Below are positions 1 to 9,900 of a DNA stretch of 64,000 bases, piece after piece (the stretch's first letter is position 1; every line of letters begins with the position of its first letter). A program made the translations under genes and the position numbers. Below the pieces are notes generated by a model. It made no database searches. It was not told the origin of the DNA and worked only from the letters and a program-made list of their open reading frames with translations. The DNA comes from Caldilineaceae bacterium (GTDB lineage: Bacteria; Chloroflexota; Anaerolineae; Caldilineales; Caldilineaceae): assembly GCA_019637645.1 (NCBI GenBank), contig JAHBVH010000018.1, forward strand, positions 45,623-109,622, read 5' to 3'.

Positions 1-272
1 GAACTAGCCAAACTGATCGTTGCGCTAGCTGGCCCCTTCCAAGCCTGGTTGACCGCGACAGTGACCATGGACGCGTAGACTTGCTCTCCATCGTGTTGCG
101 CCGGAGGCTCAATCTGCGTCACCGTACCGGCAAAGACAGCCGTGGCAGAAGCGAGCGTATCGGCCAGTGGTCGGCCAAAGGCACAAGAACAGGCCAACGT
201 CCGCTGGGTATCAAAGCCCAACAAAGAACAAATCAGCACCAATAATAATGAAAATCGGATGGATCTTTTCAT
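1..272 (-). CDS. Secreted CxC protein, N-terminal part (TIMP/NTR-like?), runs off left edge
   Basis: This is a minus-strand reading frame that begins at ATG 272-270 and stays open for 90 codons to the window edge. A GGAG element lies about 11 nt before the start. The first 28 residues form a signal peptide (MKRSIRF, a Leu-rich core, then LACSC). The mature part starts CSCAFGRPLADTLASATAVF and continues with FAGTV and VNQAWKG. A CxC right after the cleavage site, an AVFAG(T/K)V strand and a W-K-G segment are the pattern of bacterial secreted TIMP/NTR-like proteins. That assignment is by family resemblance only, since the C-terminal half is outside the window. The gene is divergent from the oxidoreductase at 496. 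Confidence 0.6.
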   Translation of the reverse strand, partial: MKRSIRFSLLLVLICSLLGFDTQRTLACSCAFGRPLADTLASATAVFAGTVTQIEPPAQHDGEQVYASMVTVAVNQAWKGPASATISLAS

Positions 273-495
273 CAGCTTTATTCTCCAAGAGATTCAACAG
301 CAACCAGTCAGGTGCGCCACACCGCTTCATTGTAGGTGGAACCGCGCTTCCTATCAAATTTTGCAGGCGCTTGGGTAGGTAGAAGGGTGCGGCGATTCGG
401 ATCACTACGCGTCAAGTTGACTGGACAAAGCACTGGGGCTGTGGCACTATGCGCTGTGCTAGTCTCTCTTTTTTAATAGAATGATGGAGGAATGT

Positions 496-1512
496 ATGAG
501 TGCGAAGCGTGACCGCGTGCGGTTGGTCATGGTCGGTACAGGTGGCATGGCGCGCCACCACACGACCCGGATTGCCAAACAGCAAGATACCACCGAAATT
601 GCCTGGGTCTGTGAACCTTCGGGCCAGGCGTATGAGCTGTTTTGTGAAAAAATGGAAGAATTTGGCATCACCCCGCCCCCCAATGAACCCGATCTAGAGA
701 CCTTGTTAGCCAAACACGGTGACGAACTAGACGCCGCCTTTATCATCACGCCGCATGTGCTTCACCACAGCCAAGCCAAGGCTTGCCTCGAAGCAGGGGT
801 CGATGTGTTATTGGAAAAGCCCATGGTCATGAGCGGGGCCGAAGCCGAGGATCTGATCGCCACCCGCGACCGCACAGGCCGTTTGTTGGTGGTCTCCTTT
901 AACGGCAGCCTCTCCCCCCAAATCCGCAAGGCCGCCGAGCTGTTACACTCGGGTGCCTTGGGTGCTATTATGAATGTTCATGCCGTAGCTTGGCAGAACT
1001 GGAAGCAAGGCACAACCGGCACATGGCGGCAAAACCCACCCATGTCGGGTGGCGGGTTCCTCTTTGACACGGGTGCCCATATGTTGAATACCGTTTCGGA
1101 TCTGGTGAACGAGGATTTTGTCGAGGTCGCGGCTTGGTTGGACAATCGCGGCACGCCAGTAGATATTTTGGGCTCGATCATGGCCCGGACCCGCTCCGGC
1201 GCATTTGTCACGCTGAGCGGCTGTGGCGACGCCATTCGCTCGTGCCATTCCGATGTCCGCATCTTCTGCACCGATGCAATCCTGCGCACAGGAATCTGGG
1301 GCGAGCGATTGGAGCTGCAACGCAATGGGGAAGCCGATCTGGTGACGGTTGAAGTGCCGCCCTCCTTGGGCCAGTGGGAGACCTTCCTCCGGGTACGCGC
1401 GGGGGAGATCGCCAATCCCTGCCCGCCCGAGGTAGGTCTGCGCATGGCGCGCTTGTGGGATATGATCCAAGCATCAGCCGCCCAAGGTGGCAAGCCGGTA
1501 CACGCAGCCTAA
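496..1512 (+). CDS. Gfo/Idh/MocA-family NAD(P)-dependent oxidoreductase
   Basis: The protein has 338 residues and should act in the cytoplasm, oxidising or reducing a sugar or cyclitol-type substrate. The N-terminal Rossmann segment carries the dinucleotide loop VGTGGMA, and the family EKP motif is at residues 107-109 (VDVLLEKPM). The C-terminal half is the mixed alpha/beta substrate domain, with [14 protein letters not shown] holding the usual late His/Asp region. The start at 496 is preferred to the in-frame ATGs at 481 and 484 because GGAGG at 486-490 sits 5 nt before it. The gene appears to stand alone and is followed by a hairpin at 1525-1557. The substrate cannot be read from the sequence. 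Confidence 0.9.
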   Translation: MSAKRDRVRLVMVGTGGMARHHTTRIAKQQDTTEIAWVCEPSGQAYELFCEKMEEFGITPPPNEPDLETLLAKHGDELDAAFIITPHVLHHSQAKACLEAGVDVLLEKPMVMSGAEAEDLIATRDRTGRLLVVSFNGSLSPQIRKAAELLHSGALGAIMNVHAVAWQNWKQGTTGTWRQNPPMSGGGFLFDTGAHMLNTVSDLVNEDFVEVAAWLDNRGTPVDILGSIMARTRSGAFVTLSGCGDAIRSCHSDVRIFCTDAILRTGIWGERLELQRNGEADLVTVEVPPSLGQWETFLRVRAGEIANPCPPEVGLRMARLWDMIQASAAQGGKPVHAA

Positions 1513-1524
1513 TTTGGCCTAGCC

Positions 1525-1557
1525 AAACCTGACAGGTTTTCAAAACCTGTCAGGTTT
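1525..1557. terminator. Palindromic hairpin between convergent genes (dispersed family 1)
   Basis: Two 16-nt arms, 1525-1540 and 1542-1557, pair perfectly around one unpaired C, with T residues on the plus-strand side. It lies between the stop at 1512 (plus) and the stop at 1568 (minus), so it can end both transcripts. It is one copy of the CCTGACAGGTTT/AAACCTGTCAGG palindrome seen throughout the window. Confidence 0.8.
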
Positions 1558-1567
1558 TTAGGAATGT

Positions 1568-4500
1568 CTACTCGCGCACCAGCGGCAGATAAAGGCGGGT
1601 GGCGATGGTTGGTTCCGCCCCTTCCTCAATGGCCGTTGGTATCTGGAAAAAGCCGAAGTCAATCGTCAAGTTATTGATGTCCGGTGGCTCGGCCAACCCA
1701 ACAGGACCGAGATCTGTTTCATCAGTCGGCTCAGTATCATAGTCCATCGTAATGATACCACTCCAAACACCTGCAACCGTTGGGTCATCCACATTGAGCC
1801 CGTTGTCGTTCAGGTCCCCATCATCATCGGGGATCAGCTCCGTCGGCCCGCTGCTATTCAGCGCGGCCAGTGGCCCCCCCGCCTGGAAATTACTGGCATC
1901 GATCAACACTTTGTAAGTGCCCGGCAAGAGGTTGACAAAGTTATAGTAGCCTTGCGCGTCGGTGGTGGCAACCAGCACCTGACCATTAGCATCATTCACA
2001 GGATTGCCGTTGCCATCCAGCAGACGGACGAGGACATTGGCGATCCCTGGCTCAGCGCCCTCCATAATACCATTGTTGGCTATCCCGCCCCCAGCGCCAT
2101 TATCCAACCAGACACGATTGCCCAAACTGAGCGGCTTGTAGACGCCAAAGTCGGCAGTCAGGTTGACATTGTCATCATCAAGCGCGCCACCATAACGGCC
2201 TGCCCCGCTTTCTGCCGTTGGTTGTAGGTTGGGCTGGAGGTCATAGACGATACTCCGCAGACCATTGGTGGCGAGGTCAACTTCATCGATCCCATTTTCA
2301 TCCACATCATCATCAGCGCTGGTGCTGGTACCATGACCAGTTGAAGAGCGATAATTTGCCAAGAGCGCGCCACGTTGGAAGTTACTGGCGAGGAGATGAA
2401 CAAAATAGTGGCCGGGCGGCAAATTATCAAAGAGATAGAAACCGCCGCCACTGGTTGTAGTTGTCGCCAAGGGCGCCGTTGTCACTGGATCAGCACCGGC
2501 CACGAAAAGGGCGACGGCCACCCCATCCATGCCGCCATCTGTGGCATCAAACCGACCATTGTTACCTAGATCGCGGAAGACAACATTGCCGATCGCCACG
2601 CGTTCAACGGCTGGCGGGACGAGGCCAAAGTCCACGGTCAAATTGCTACTAGCATCGGGTGTCCCGACGCCATCATTACCGGGGATACCACTCGCGGTTG
2701 GCGTTTCACCAGTTGGCTCGTCAATGTCCAAGGTAACAGGGGCGCTGACAATGCCATCAAGCGCCGGTGTCCCCCCGTCCAGACCATTGTCGTTCTGGTC
2801 ACCATTGGCATCTGGGTTCGCTTCTTGGCCAGGGCCTGTGCTACTTGTGTAACTAGCCAGCACCGCGCCCGTTTGGAAGTTGCTGGCCGCCAACCGAACC
2901 CGATAGGTCCCCGCGGTCAACCCACTAAAGAGATAGAAGCCATTGTTGGTCAAGCTTGTCTGGCCGGTGGGTGCGCCGGTGGCGTCCAATAGCTCCACAA
3001 CCACGCCATTGGGCACAGGCGCTTCGCCGCTGGTGACCAAGCCGTCATTGTTCGCATCGATCCACACATAGTTACCCAGGGAGTGCGCTTGCTGCGAGGC
3101 CAATGGAATAAAGCCAAAGTCGTAGGTATGGTTGTTAAAGCCAGGCGCAGAGAGATCACGGCAGGGCACAGCATAGCTGGCATAGTCAGCCACCAGCGTT
3201 CCATTGGAATCGCGCAGTTCGCCATTGGTCGCCCCCCCTAATTCCGCTTGCGTAAGTATCAACCCATTCAAGGCCGGTTGCTGCGCGGTGCCCGTGATAT
3301 TCGGGATCCGGATTTCATAAACTGCCTCGCCCGTGGGACCACAGAGGCCCGCTTCGATCCCTGTCGCGCCATTTTGCGTTACATTCGCATCGGTAAAGAG
3401 ATACTCTCCGCCATTGGCGGTGGTGGTCATCCCCACCAACAGACCATCACGATATAGTTCCACGGTAACGCCGTCCAGCCCCGGTTCGCCCGGGTCTTGC
3501 ACCCCATTCCCATTGGTATCTTGCCAGACGCGATTGCCAATTTCCAAGGGGGCCGCAGGACAGAGCGCCTCTAAGTCGCCCAGACCATTGGCTTTGTCAA
3601 AGAGGGCGATTTCACCGCTGCCATCAAACAGGAGATAGCTCCGGGTGGTAATGCCGGTTGCATTTTGATACCACTTAATCCCACCATCACTACGCGCATC
3701 ATTATTCATCCCCTCAATCGGGTTATAGATGACTGAAGCCACATCGGGCAGGCCAGGGATCTGCACTTGTGCGCCCAAGGATGTTTCGCTATGGGCTGGC
3801 TCAAATTGCTGATCCTGGAAGTAATATTCTCCCCCGCCTGGACCTTGCCCATTATTGAGCCCCACGGTTGTAGCTGCACCACAGGTGCCATTGCTTTCCA
3901 ACTGCCAAGTGCCGCTGCCCGTGGCACAGGCCCGCAAGATATCCCCACGCGCAAAGGCTGTGTAATTGGTGGGATCGGCAGGGTCGGGGCCACCAGCCAC
4001 GGTGCCAAATTGGTCGCTGTTACGATCACGGAGCCCCAAAATCATATCCTCGCCATCAAAGACAATGTCAGTCAGCCAAGGCTGGGCCCATTTACCACCA
4101 GCTTGAAGCGCATTATTGCGGTTAAAGCTGGTGCGGTTTAACCAATATTGCCATTGCAGATTCGATGCTCCCCGATTGTAGGTGAGCGGAAAGTCCAAAA
4201 CCGGCGTTGGTGCAAAGGCCCCATCAGCAAAAACATAGACATAGCCGCGCAGATTCGCCGCCAGTTGGGTCGATTCTGCCGAGCAGACCATGCCAACATA
4301 GACCTTGCCATCTTGGATACCAAGGCCAAAGGGGCGCACATCGACCGTGGGACAAGTGGAGGGCATGGGTAGCGCAAACGTCGCAGGCGCGCTGGGGTTG
4401 GCTAACGGAATGGCCCATAGCGTATTATCCAATAAATTTACCGTGTAGAGCGTCTGGAGATCTTCCCCCATATCCAGATCACCAAAACTGGCCTTGCCCA

Positions 4501-5515
4501 CCTGATCAAAGGCGTTACTGTCATTCAGCCAGCAGTTGGCATTGGTGCTATTGGCATTATGGCCGGGTGAGAGACAAGTTTGGCCTGGTTGCGGATGAGG
4601 ATCGGTGCCAAACTGCGCCCCAAAATTGTAGAAGAGTGTAGCCACCCCCGACTCGGGGATCTGATAGATCGCGCCGGGGCCGCCCGGGCCAAAACCAGCA
4701 TGGCGCTTGAGAAAAGCCGCGGCATAGAGAATGCGACTTTGCGGATTCCAAGCCAGCCCCCACACAGTGCCGATCTCGCGGGCCGCCGCCACTTGGGCGG
4801 GGGCGGGGCTGCTCACGGCTGCGGCATCAGTCAGGAGCGTGCTGCCAGCCGTGTAGGGAAAGGTGTACATGACATTCTTATTTTGATTGACACCGTCTGG
4901 GTTGGCCTGTTGTTCGCCAAAGACAAAACAGGAGGTAGCCAGCGTGGGCGCGGGGTTCTTCCCACAGAAATCCGCGGGGTTGTTGAAGCCAACATCAACA
5001 TTGGCGGTAGGGCCATCAACAAAGGTGACGGTGGTACGCGCCCCATTGCCTGCGGCACCAGGCTTGAGAAAAGCCAAGGTCCCGTCTGCTGGCAAGGTAA
5101 CCTCCAGGCGAAGGGGGTAGGCACCCACAGGATCGATGCCATAGGTGCCATCAGCCGTTGACTCACAGGAGGTCGTCGTGCCACTGGCATCATAGGCGGT
5201 CACCACCATGCCAGCGACACCTGGCTCGAGCAGATCGCGCTCGGCATTGGCATTGTAATCGCGAAAGACTACCCCTGTAATGCCGCTGCCTGTACAAGCC
5301 GCTGCCTGCACGGTCGGCATGCCATTCAGAGAAAGATTGCACAAGACAAAGATAGCAGCGAGAAGCATAGCATACAACAATTGACGGACGCGCCAGCCAT
5401 GAGGTCGCGTTCGATCATCAACAAGAAGAGACACGCTCCATCCTGATTTGTAGACTTGTTCAGAAGACGTAGAACAGGAAAGAGAGATGGGGTCGATGGT
5501 TCCGGCTTTATTCAT
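1568..5515 (-). CDS. Large secreted SdrD/Cna-B-type repeat protein with YLPLV C-terminus
   Basis: This 1315-residue protein is very probably exported and surface-associated. A basic N-region of about 40 residues leads to a hydrophobic segment (about 46-68) ending at VQAA, a plausible cleavage site. An SdrD-B-like beta domain follows (about 72-175), then a region of about 450 residues with repeated AWNP/LDMGEDL/GLGIQDGKVY-type strands, possibly propeller-like. Four more B-type domains begin near residues 657 (LEIGNRVWQD), 809 (HSLGNYVWID), 970 (VAIGNVVFRD) and 1128 (LSLGNRVWLD), each with Asp/Asn-rich Ca-binding-like loops. It ends TRLYLPLVRE, with no LPXTG and no C-terminal membrane helix. 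AGGAG lies 8 nt before the ATG. A structural or adhesive role is inference from the domains. Confidence 0.85.
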   Translation of the reverse strand: MNKAGTIDPISLSCSTSSEQVYKSGWSVSLLVDDRTRPHGWRVRQLLYAMLLAAIFVLCNLSLNGMPTVQAAACTGSGITGVVFRDYNANAERDLLEPGVAGMVVTAYDASGTTTSCESTADGTYGIDPVGAYPLRLEVTLPADGTLAFLKPGAAGNGARTTVTFVDGPTANVDVGFNNPADFCGKNPAPTLATSCFVFGEQQANPDGVNQNKNVMYTFPYTAGSTLLTDAAAVSSPAPAQVAAAREIGTVWGLAWNPQSRILYAAAFLKRHAGFGPGGPGAIYQIPESGVATLFYNFGAQFGTDPHPQPGQTCLSPGHNANSTNANCWLNDSNAFDQVGKASFGDLDMGEDLQTLYTVNLLDNTLWAIPLANPSAPATFALPMPSTCPTVDVRPFGLGIQDGKVYVGMVCSAESTQLAANLRGYVYVFADGAFAPTPVLDFPLTYNRGASNLQWQYWLNRTSFNRNNALQAGGKWAQPWLTDIVFDGEDMILGLRDRNSDQFGTVAGGPDPADPTNYTAFARGDILRACATGSGTWQLESNGTCGAATTVGLNNGQGPGGGEYYFQDQQFEPAHSETSLGAQVQIPGLPDVASVIYNPIEGMNNDARSDGGIKWYQNATGITTRSYLLFDGSGEIALFDKANGLGDLEALCPAAPLEIGNRVWQDTNGNGVQDPGEPGLDGVTVELYRDGLLVGMTTTANGGEYLFTDANVTQNGATGIEAGLCGPTGEAVYEIRIPNITGTAQQPALNGLILTQAELGGATNGELRDSNGTLVADYASYAVPCRDLSAPGFNNHTYDFGFIPLASQQAHSLGNYVWIDANNDGLVTSGEAPVPNGVVVELLDATGAPTGQTSLTNNGFYLFSGLTAGTYRVRLAASNFQTGAVLASYTSSTGPGQEANPDANGDQNDNGLDGGTPALDGIVSAPVTLDIDEPTGETPTASGIPGNDGVGTPDASSNLTVDFGLVPPAVERVAIGNVVFRDLGNNGRFDATDGGMDGVAVALFVAGADPVTTAPLATTTTSGGGFYLFDNLPPGHYFVHLLASNFQRGALLANYRSSTGHGTSTSADDDVDENGIDEVDLATNGLRSIVYDLQPNLQPTAESGAGRYGGALDDDNVNLTADFGVYKPLSLGNRVWLDNGAGGGIANNGIMEGAEPGIANVLVRLLDGNGNPVNDANGQVLVATTDAQGYYNFVNLLPGTYKVLIDASNFQAGGPLAALNSSGPTELIPDDDGDLNDNGLNVDDPTVAGVWSGIITMDYDTEPTDETDLGPVGLAEPPDINNLTIDFGFFQIPTAIEEGAEPTIATRLYLPLVRE

Positions 5516-5580
5516 GAAATACTCCTGAGATAGTCTCTGATGGCGATGACAGATAAGGCGGATAGAGATCCAAGAATTCC

Positions 5581-5609
5581 ATCATACAAGACTTTTTGTC
5601 ACATTACAA
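5581..5609 (-). promoter_or_regulatory. Possible promoter of the SdrD-like gene
   Basis: On the minus strand TTGTAA (5609-5604) is separated by 17 bp from TATGAT (5586-5581). The -10 matches consensus at 5 of 6 bases and the -35 at 4 of 6. It lies about 65 bp before the start codon at 5515. It is called from sequence match only. Confidence 0.4.
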
Positions 5610-5813
5610 AAATGCCAAACTAGGCAACAAAACCAAGTTATGATACGCCAAATGACAGTTATACGGACAGTAATCGTATGGTAGACTAATCAATAATTTA
5701 ACGTAGTGACAGGTAGTAGGGTCTTTCTTGCGCCATAGCAGACACCCAATGACCCGTGGTTGCTAGTGAGTCGCGGACTGTTTTTTGATACAATCAAGGA
5801 TACCCGCCCCGCT

Positions 5814-5886
5814 GATGAACGGTAAGCACTAAATTCGGTAATCCGCCCCGTGCTTCAGCGCCGGGCGGTGCGAAACGCGTCCGTAA
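5814..5886. repeat. Partial copy of the CACTAAATTCGGTAA repeat
   Basis: The segment GGTAAGCACTAAATTCGGTA, then CAGCGCCGG and GGCGGTGCG, resembles the ends and middle of the inverted-repeat element at 41846-41961. The pairing end is missing here, so it looks like a truncated relative. Confidence 0.45.
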
Positions 5887-5919
5887 AGACCTGACAGGTT
5901 TTCCAAACCTGTCAGGTCT
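5887..5919. repeat. Family-1 palindrome
   Basis: The arms 5887-5901 and 5905-5919 (AGACCTGACAGGTTT and its complement) pair perfectly over 15 bp with a 3-nt loop. Unlike most copies it sits between divergent genes, so it cannot be a simple terminator of an annotated gene. Confidence 0.8.
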
Positions 5920-5948
5920 GATCCAAGTGAACGCCTATAACCTACCTA

Positions 5949-6012
5949 ATCAACTGTGTAGTAAATCAACTGTGTAGTAAATCAACTGTGTAGTAAATCA
6001 ACTGTGTAGTAA
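5949..6012. repeat. Four tandem copies of a 16-bp unit
   Basis: ATCAACTGTGTAGTAA is repeated four times without change, ending 22 nt before the ATG at 6035. It lies within the 5' leader or promoter region of the next gene, so a change in copy number could alter expression; that effect is inference. Confidence 0.9.
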
Positions 6013-6034
6013 CCTTTAGCAAGGGGAATTACCT

Positions 6035-6577
6035 ATGCCATTATGTGCTGTACGCGATAGTGTATTAGACCCAGTGGAACATTCCCTATACCGGGCTCTT
6101 ACGCTGGTTTTATGCCAACGCGCTGTGGTGCTCACCAAGCTCGCTCTCGGTGACCTCTTTTGGCTGCCTCCCCATAATGACGGCAGCACGCGCTTGCCCC
6201 AACCGACAATTGACTTTGTCATCTGCGACCGTGATTCCCTGCGCCCGCTGGGAGTGATCCTCCTTGAAGAGGCAGCCACCCACAGAGAGCCAACATCCCG
6301 GACCGCCCAAATTACGCAGAGCTGTGCCCAAGCCGGGTTACCGGTGGTGTGCTTACCCCGTCAACAGGCCTATCTTATGCATCAGCTAACGCCCCTCATT
6401 GAGCCGCTGCTCCAGGGCCCAGCCCGGCAAGACGACCCCAGTCAGGACGACCGCAGCAGCGACCCCCTACGCCACGCCCAGCTATTTTCCAGCAAGTATC
6501 TCAACAAAGCAGGGCGTAGCACCCCAGCCTATCCCGGCTATGGTGTCCTACGCAACCTTGGCAACAAGCTGGCCTAG
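6035..6577 (+). CDS. DUF2726-domain protein (predicted nuclease-fold)
   Basis: The protein has 180 residues and no signal peptide. Residues about 10-120 show the DUF2726 pattern: an N-terminal helix pair, then IDFVICDRDSLRPLGVILLE, a Thr/Arg-rich helix, and CAQAGLPVVCLPR. Known members have a PD-(D/E)XK-like fold: a conserved Asp in the strand (here DFVICD), a Glu in the next strand (LLEE), then a Lys/Arg helix. The C-terminal 50 residues are polar and look disordered. AAGGGG lies 9 nt before the start, and tandem repeats precede the gene. The family call is by pattern. Its biological role is not established, and the usual basic catalytic residue is not obvious. Confidence 0.6.
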   Translation: MPLCAVRDSVLDPVEHSLYRALTLVLCQRAVVLTKLALGDLFWLPPHNDGSTRLPQPTIDFVICDRDSLRPLGVILLEEAATHREPTSRTAQITQSCAQAGLPVVCLPRQQAYLMHQLTPLIEPLLQGPARQDDPSQDDRSSDPLRHAQLFSSKYLNKAGRSTPAYPGYGVLRNLGNKLA

Positions 6578-6914
6578 AAGCCCATCTTTGTGCGACCACC
6601 AAGCCGCACGGGCCATTGCCCCGCCATCGACAACACACAGCGTAGCACCCCACCTGCTATCCGCAACCACCCTGTACCATTGGCCCTGTTACACGCAATG
6701 GTACAGTTGTGGCCCTTGCGCGGCCACTTCTTCACAGGTACAACAAGCAGCATGGACGAGCTCTCTTTGATACGTGACAGGTTTTAATGAATAGAAGTTA
6801 CGCACTTGGCTCTGTGGTTCCCACAACCGCCAGCGCAAGCCGCTGTCACGGATAGGCTAGTTCTATCGACCATTCCATGCCCTTTGTTTACAAGGCAGTT
6901 GAAGAGGAGGTTTC
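6578..6914. other. Intergenic region with two hairpin elements
   Basis: No convincing gene is seen. A 10-bp hairpin at 6673-6705 (TGTACCATTG / CAATGGTACA) may end the DUF2726 transcript. A composite palindrome lies at 6774-6849. The last bases hold GAGGAGG, the ribosome binding site of the gene at 6915. Confidence 0.7.
6774..6849. repeat. Composite intergenic element (family 1 ends, family 2 inside)
   Basis: The ends GTGACAG (6774-6780) and CTGTCAC (6843-6849) are inverted. Inside are ATAGAAGTTACGCACTTGG (6791-6809), which recurs with one mismatch at 17036-17054, and the GGC-CTGTGG/CCACA-GCC hairpin that recurs near 28158, 28207 and 49138. Confidence 0.65.
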
Positions 6915-9900
6915 ATGCCATCGACCAAATACGGACTACTACGCCTACTAACGCCCTTAGTCTTCTTGTTGCTGGGCTGTCCACCGCCAGCCCCCGCGCC
7001 ACCCCCGCCCAATGTTTTTATCGAAGCCGCGCCTAACGCGGATCTTTCCACCGGGCTCACCGTGCTAGGCGCCACGGCCTATCTCGCGCCGGAAAGTCAG
7101 GGGGCGTTTCTCGTCCAAGTCCACGCCCCCTATAGCCAGGAACCCCAACCCGATACGCGCGTCAAAGTCCTGTTAGGCACACCGAATGGTAATTCGCGCG
7201 AACTCTTTCGCGGCCAGACCGACGAATATGGCCTCCTGTCGGTCAATTTTGATGTCCCCACCGCCGTCGCGGAACCCAACCAAGTGCTGACCATTGTGGC
7301 CGATACCGCGGCCTACGGGCAGTTACAGACCAGCCAAGCGGTCTATATTGGCCGCGTGTACAATGTGCTGCTGAGCACCGACAAACCAGTTTATCAACCC
7401 GGTCAGCCCATTCACCTACGGGCCCTCGCGCTGGATACCACGGCCATGAAGGCGGCACAAGAGCAGCCCTTGGTAATTACCGTTACCGATCCAGCGGGTA
7501 ACAAACTCCTGCGGCAAGAGCTAGCCACGTCGGCCTTTGGGATCGCCAGCACAGATTTTCAGCTAGACAGCCAAGCAAGCAGTGGGGATTATCTGATCAC
7601 CGCCACCATGGGGCCGGTCACCAGCAGCCGTACGGTGGAAGTGAAGCCCTATACCCTCCCGCGCTTCCAAATTGACTTTACCCAGGCCAACGCCTTCTAT
7701 CAACCAGGGGCAATCGTGACGGGCACGGTAGCCGCCCATTATTTCTTTGGCAAACCAGTGGCTGGGGGGCAGGTCAGCATTCAGGCTTTTGTGACCGATG
7801 TAGAGCGTGTTCAACTCTTTGAACGCCATGGGGTGACGGATGACCAAGGGAGCTATGCCTATGAATTTCAGCTTCCCGATAGCTTGGTCGGTCAATTGGA
7901 GAACAACACGGCCCAGGTCGATCTACAAATTACCGTAGTTGATCAGGCCAATCATCGTGAGCGGGTCGAGGAAAGCGTCATCGTGGCCGAACAGAGCATC
8001 CTGATCGAAGCTATTCCCGAATCGGGCATGCTGCGCGCTGGGCTGGAAAATGTGATCTATCTCCAGACCAGCTATCCCGATGGCCGCGCCGCGCCGACCA
8101 CCTTGACCATTACCGGGTTAGCAACGCCGACCCAAACCGTGCCAACCGACGAGTTTGGTCTAGCGACAATTACCATCACACCGACGACCCAGCGCGATCT
8201 CAACTTCACCCTTACCGCGGTTGATGCGGCGGGACAAGCGGCCAGCGCAGCGATCACCTTGGGTGGAAGCGGCGCGGGGCCAGCCGTTCTCCTACGCCCC
8301 GAAAAGGTGCAATATCAGATCGGCGAAACCTTGAATGTAGATATTCACGTTGCGACGGCCAATAGCGAAGGCATCACCACTGCCTATCTGGACATTATCA
8401 AAGGGCGACAGACCTTTGGGTTGGCCGCGCTGCCCGTGGCCCAAGGGGTGGCCCAGGCAGCCATTGATCTCGACGGCAGCCTGTTAGGCACACTGGAGCT
8501 GAATGCCTATGTGATCACCGCCCAAGGCGACATTGTGCGGGATCGGCGCCTCATTCTGGTCAACCCGGCACCAGCCGCGGTTACGGTGCAGGCCAATGCC
8601 GACGTGTATCGCCCCGGAGAGACCGCCACCCTAGCAATTCAAGTCCAGCGGGAAGGCAAGCCCATGGCCGGGGTGATTGGCCTGAGTATTGTCGACGAGT
8701 CGGTCTTTGCCATTGGCACCCAGGAGCCCGGCTTTGCCCGGACCTACTTCTTGCTCGACCGCGAACTCCAGGAGCCGCGCTACGAAATTCATGACTTTGC
8801 GCCCCTCCAAGGCAGCGACCCTTCGCCCTATGACAAACGCAGTGCGCGCAGTGCACAGCAACTAGCCTTGGCGGGCTTCTTTGCCGAAGAACTCGCGGCC
8901 ATGGCCCAGCCGGCCGCGGTAGCGGTGGCGGCAACTGGCACGCCAGCCGCCACCCAGGCGTGGGGGTGGGCGAATCGCATTGCCCTCGGCGCCCCCCTCT
9001 TGGGCCTGGCCTTCTATGATGGCTCACGCCGCCGCCGCTATGGGTTTATTGGCTTGGTCCTCTTGAGCTTGGCCCTCTTCTGGACAAGCTGTGCCGTGCC
9101 CGCCGCGCCCGCGGGCGAGATGGCTGCCCCAGCGAGCGAAGCGCCTGCCGCACTGGCGATCCCGGCGGAGACGACAGCCACCCGGGGAGAGCCTGGCGAG
9201 CCGCCGCGGCTGCGTCAGTTCTTTCCCGAAACACTCTTTTGGCAACCCGAGTTGACCACCGATGCCAATGGGCAGGTTCAGGTCGAGGTGCCGATTGCCG
9301 ACTCGATCACCACTTGGCGCGTCAGTGTATTAGCATCGGATCAAGATGGGAACCTTGGCAGCGCGGAGATGGGTATGCGGGTCTTCCAAGACTTTTTTGT
9401 GGAGCCCGATCTCCCCCGCTTCTTGACCGTTGGTGATGAAGTGGCCGTGCCGGTCAGCCTTTTCAACTATTTGGCGGAAGCGCAGGCGATTCAGCTCCAG
9501 GTGAGTGAAGCAGCGTGGTTTGACTTTGTCGAAGCGCCGCAACTGAACCTGACCCTCGCGCCGAACGAGGTGACCGTAGCCTATATCCCGATCCGGGTGA
9601 CGGCTTTTGGTCAGCATGATTTTCAGTTGACGGCCACCGGTAGCCACATGAGCGACGCGGTCCGGCGTCCGGTTGAAGTATTGCCCGACGGGAAGGCCCA
9701 AGCGACGGCCATGAGCGGCAAGCTCGCCGCCACCCAAAGTTTTACCGTTGCCGTTCCCGCACAAGCCATCCCTGGCACGCCCCGCCTGACGGTCAAGATC
9801 TATCCTGGCATTGTTAGCCAGATGATCGATGGGCTGGAAGGCATGTTGCAACAGCCTTATGGCTGTTTTGAACAGACAAGTAGCACGACCTATCCCAATG

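Larger units (their letters stand above)
5516..6034. other. Intergenic region between divergent genes, repeat-rich
   Basis: No credible gene is seen. The stretch holds a possible minus-strand promoter (5581-5609), a partial copy of a dispersed repeat (5814-5886), a family-1 palindrome (5887-5919) and four tandem 16-bp units (5949-6012) that end 22 nt before the DUF2726 start. AAGGGG at 6021-6026 is that gene's ribosome binding site. Confidence 0.8.

Noticed and set aside
943..1470. 175-codon minus-strand ORF inside the oxidoreductase gene
   Set aside because: It is opposite a clear Gfo/Idh/MocA gene, with no recognisable protein pattern.
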